A stretch of 64,000 bases of DNA, taken from NCBI GenBank assembly GCA_965262845.1, contig CBDHFX010000002.1:1302001-1366000 (forward strand), read 5' to 3'. The notes under the pieces are model-generated. The model made no database searches, was not told where the DNA came from, and was given only the letters and a program-made list of their open reading frames with translations. The stretch comes from ECT2AJA-044 sp965262845 (GTDB lineage: Bacteria; Bacteroidota; Bacteroidia; Flavobacteriales; ECT2AJA-044). Below are positions 63,438 through 64,000 of the stretch, piece by piece; the first letter of the stretch is position 1, and the number at the start of each line of letters is the position of its first letter. The translations under genes were made by a program, and so were the position numbers.

Positions 63438-64000
63438 TCATCGCAGCAAGGTAATGGTTCCCTTTTGCTCCATGAGCCTTCCGCCTGATGCAAACGCCCT
63501 TGCCACAACGTAATAGGTCCCTTCCGGTGCATCACCCCCATCCCAGCCACCAAATGAAGCAAAGTCACCGGTGTAGGTAAAAACAACCTGCCCCCAGCGG
63601 GAGTAAACGGATATTTCCACCTGGCCGATATCCTTCCCTATCGGTTTCCAAAGATCGTTTTTGGAATCTCCATTCGGCGTAAAAACATTGGGAAGCTCCC
63701 ATTCCGAGCAGTCCTCCACTGTAACGTAGGCACTATCGGTATAGGTATCTCCCCTGAAATCGGTGTATTTCAGGTAGTACCAGCCCTGTTCCGGAGCATC
63801 GGACTGCCAGGTGCTGGAATCGGACAGCAGGGTATTCCCAAAATACCACTGGTAGTGGATATCGCTATAGCTTTCAACGGACAGGGTCAGCGGGTCGGAA
63901 GAGCAAACCGTGGTGTCTGCAACCTTTAGGGAAAAACCACATTTCGTTAACGAAACATCGTCTACGAAAAAGCCTGCACCTTCAAGTTCCAGCGGGTTGT
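63438..64000 (-). CDS. T9SS type B (gliding-motility-associated) secreted protein, C-terminal part
   Basis: Open to the window edge on the minus strand, so only the last 187 codons are present. From the edge inwards: the end of a domain (GAGFFVDDVSLTKCG), an Ig/PKD-like unit (HYQWYFGNTLLSDSS, GWYYLKYTDFRGDTYTD) and the type B sorting domain NVFTPNGDSKNDLWKP, ISVYSRWGQVVF, GGWDGGDAPEGTYYVVARA, ending in TITLLR. This signal sends large adhesin-like proteins through the T9SS to the cell surface or medium. The function of the missing N-terminal part is unknown. Confidence 0.88.
   Translation of the reverse strand, partial: NPLELEGAGFFVDDVSLTKCGFSLKVADTTVCSSDPLTLSVESYSDIHYQWYFGNTLLSDSSTWQSDAPEQGWYYLKYTDFRGDTYTDSAYVTVEDCSEWELPNVFTPNGDSKNDLWKPIGKDIGQVEISVYSRWGQVVFTYTGDFASFGGWDGGDAPEGTYYVVARAFASGGRLMEQKGTITLLR

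Noticed and set aside
1..64000. tRNA, rRNA, riboswitches or an intact insertion sequence
   Set aside because: I looked through all intergenic stretches and saw no cloverleaf, conserved rRNA segment, recognisable aptamer or complete transposase; a covariance-model search would be needed to exclude small RNAs.

Overview
The window comes from a member of the Bacteroidota, most likely a marine or freshwater Flavobacteriales-type organism with moderate GC content (about half, judged by eye). The evidence is: C-terminal sorting domains of the type IX secretion system (T9SS) on two secreted proteins, TonB-dependent receptors with an N-terminal carboxypeptidase-like domain, many lipoproteins, promoters of the TTG-N19-TAnnTTTG type, and the ileS-dksA-lspA gene order. 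I cannot name the genus.

Layout. 1-8.9 kb: a lipid-anchored oligopeptidase B (5' end outside the window), a heme-type TonB receptor, two GT39-like membrane glycosyltransferases and an hsp20 gene with a sigma-54-like promoter. 9-18.9 kb, minus strand: a second TonB receptor, then a tight operon serS, lipoprotein, TPR protein, rsmA, mgtE and a 2-hydroxyacid dehydrogenase. 19-28.4 kb: a decayed gene, a small Cys-rich lipoprotein, an outer-membrane barrel, a 1669-residue secreted hydrolase/beta-helix protein with a T9SS tail, and a cluster of duplicated lipoprotein genes carrying runs of 10-11 G and exchanged leader sequences. 28.4-38.8 kb: peroxiredoxin, ZIP transporter, methyltransferase, sodium/solute symporter, an RlmL-like rRNA methyltransferase with priA, a class III aminotransferase and an ECF sigma/anti-sigma/Spy-like trio. 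39-40.3 kb: an AT-rich island with an insertion-sequence remnant, a large palindrome and a barrel protein. 40.3-50.9 kb: META lipoprotein, DUF6268-like protein, ComF, a coiled-coil membrane protein, a 1145-residue outer-membrane protein, an OmpA lipoprotein and a histidine kinase/response regulator pair. 50.9-61.3 kb: tyrosine catabolism (4-hydroxyphenylpyruvate dioxygenase, homogentisate dioxygenase) with trhO, threonine dehydrogenase, folE, lspA, dksA-like, ileS and RidA. 61.3-64 kb: a PQQ-type sugar dehydrogenase, a 730-bp repeat-bearing gap and the end of a gliding-motility-type T9SS protein that runs out of the window.

The most unusual feature is a dispersed family of more than 20 short hairpins, about one per 3 kb. 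They have a conserved left flank and loop (CATC-stem-GTGA, GCGA or GCA-stem) while the stem bases vary in a compensatory way. Most lie inside genes. Ten are read in the same frame as L-T/A-A/G-G, and in four predicted lipoproteins the hairpin encodes part of the signal peptide; in two of these it supplies the lipobox itself. The second notable system is the lipoprotein cluster at 25.7-28.4 kb, where homopolymer tracts, a chimeric leader and an amber-interrupted copy suggest phase variation and recombination.

No tRNA, rRNA, CRISPR array or intact mobile element was seen.
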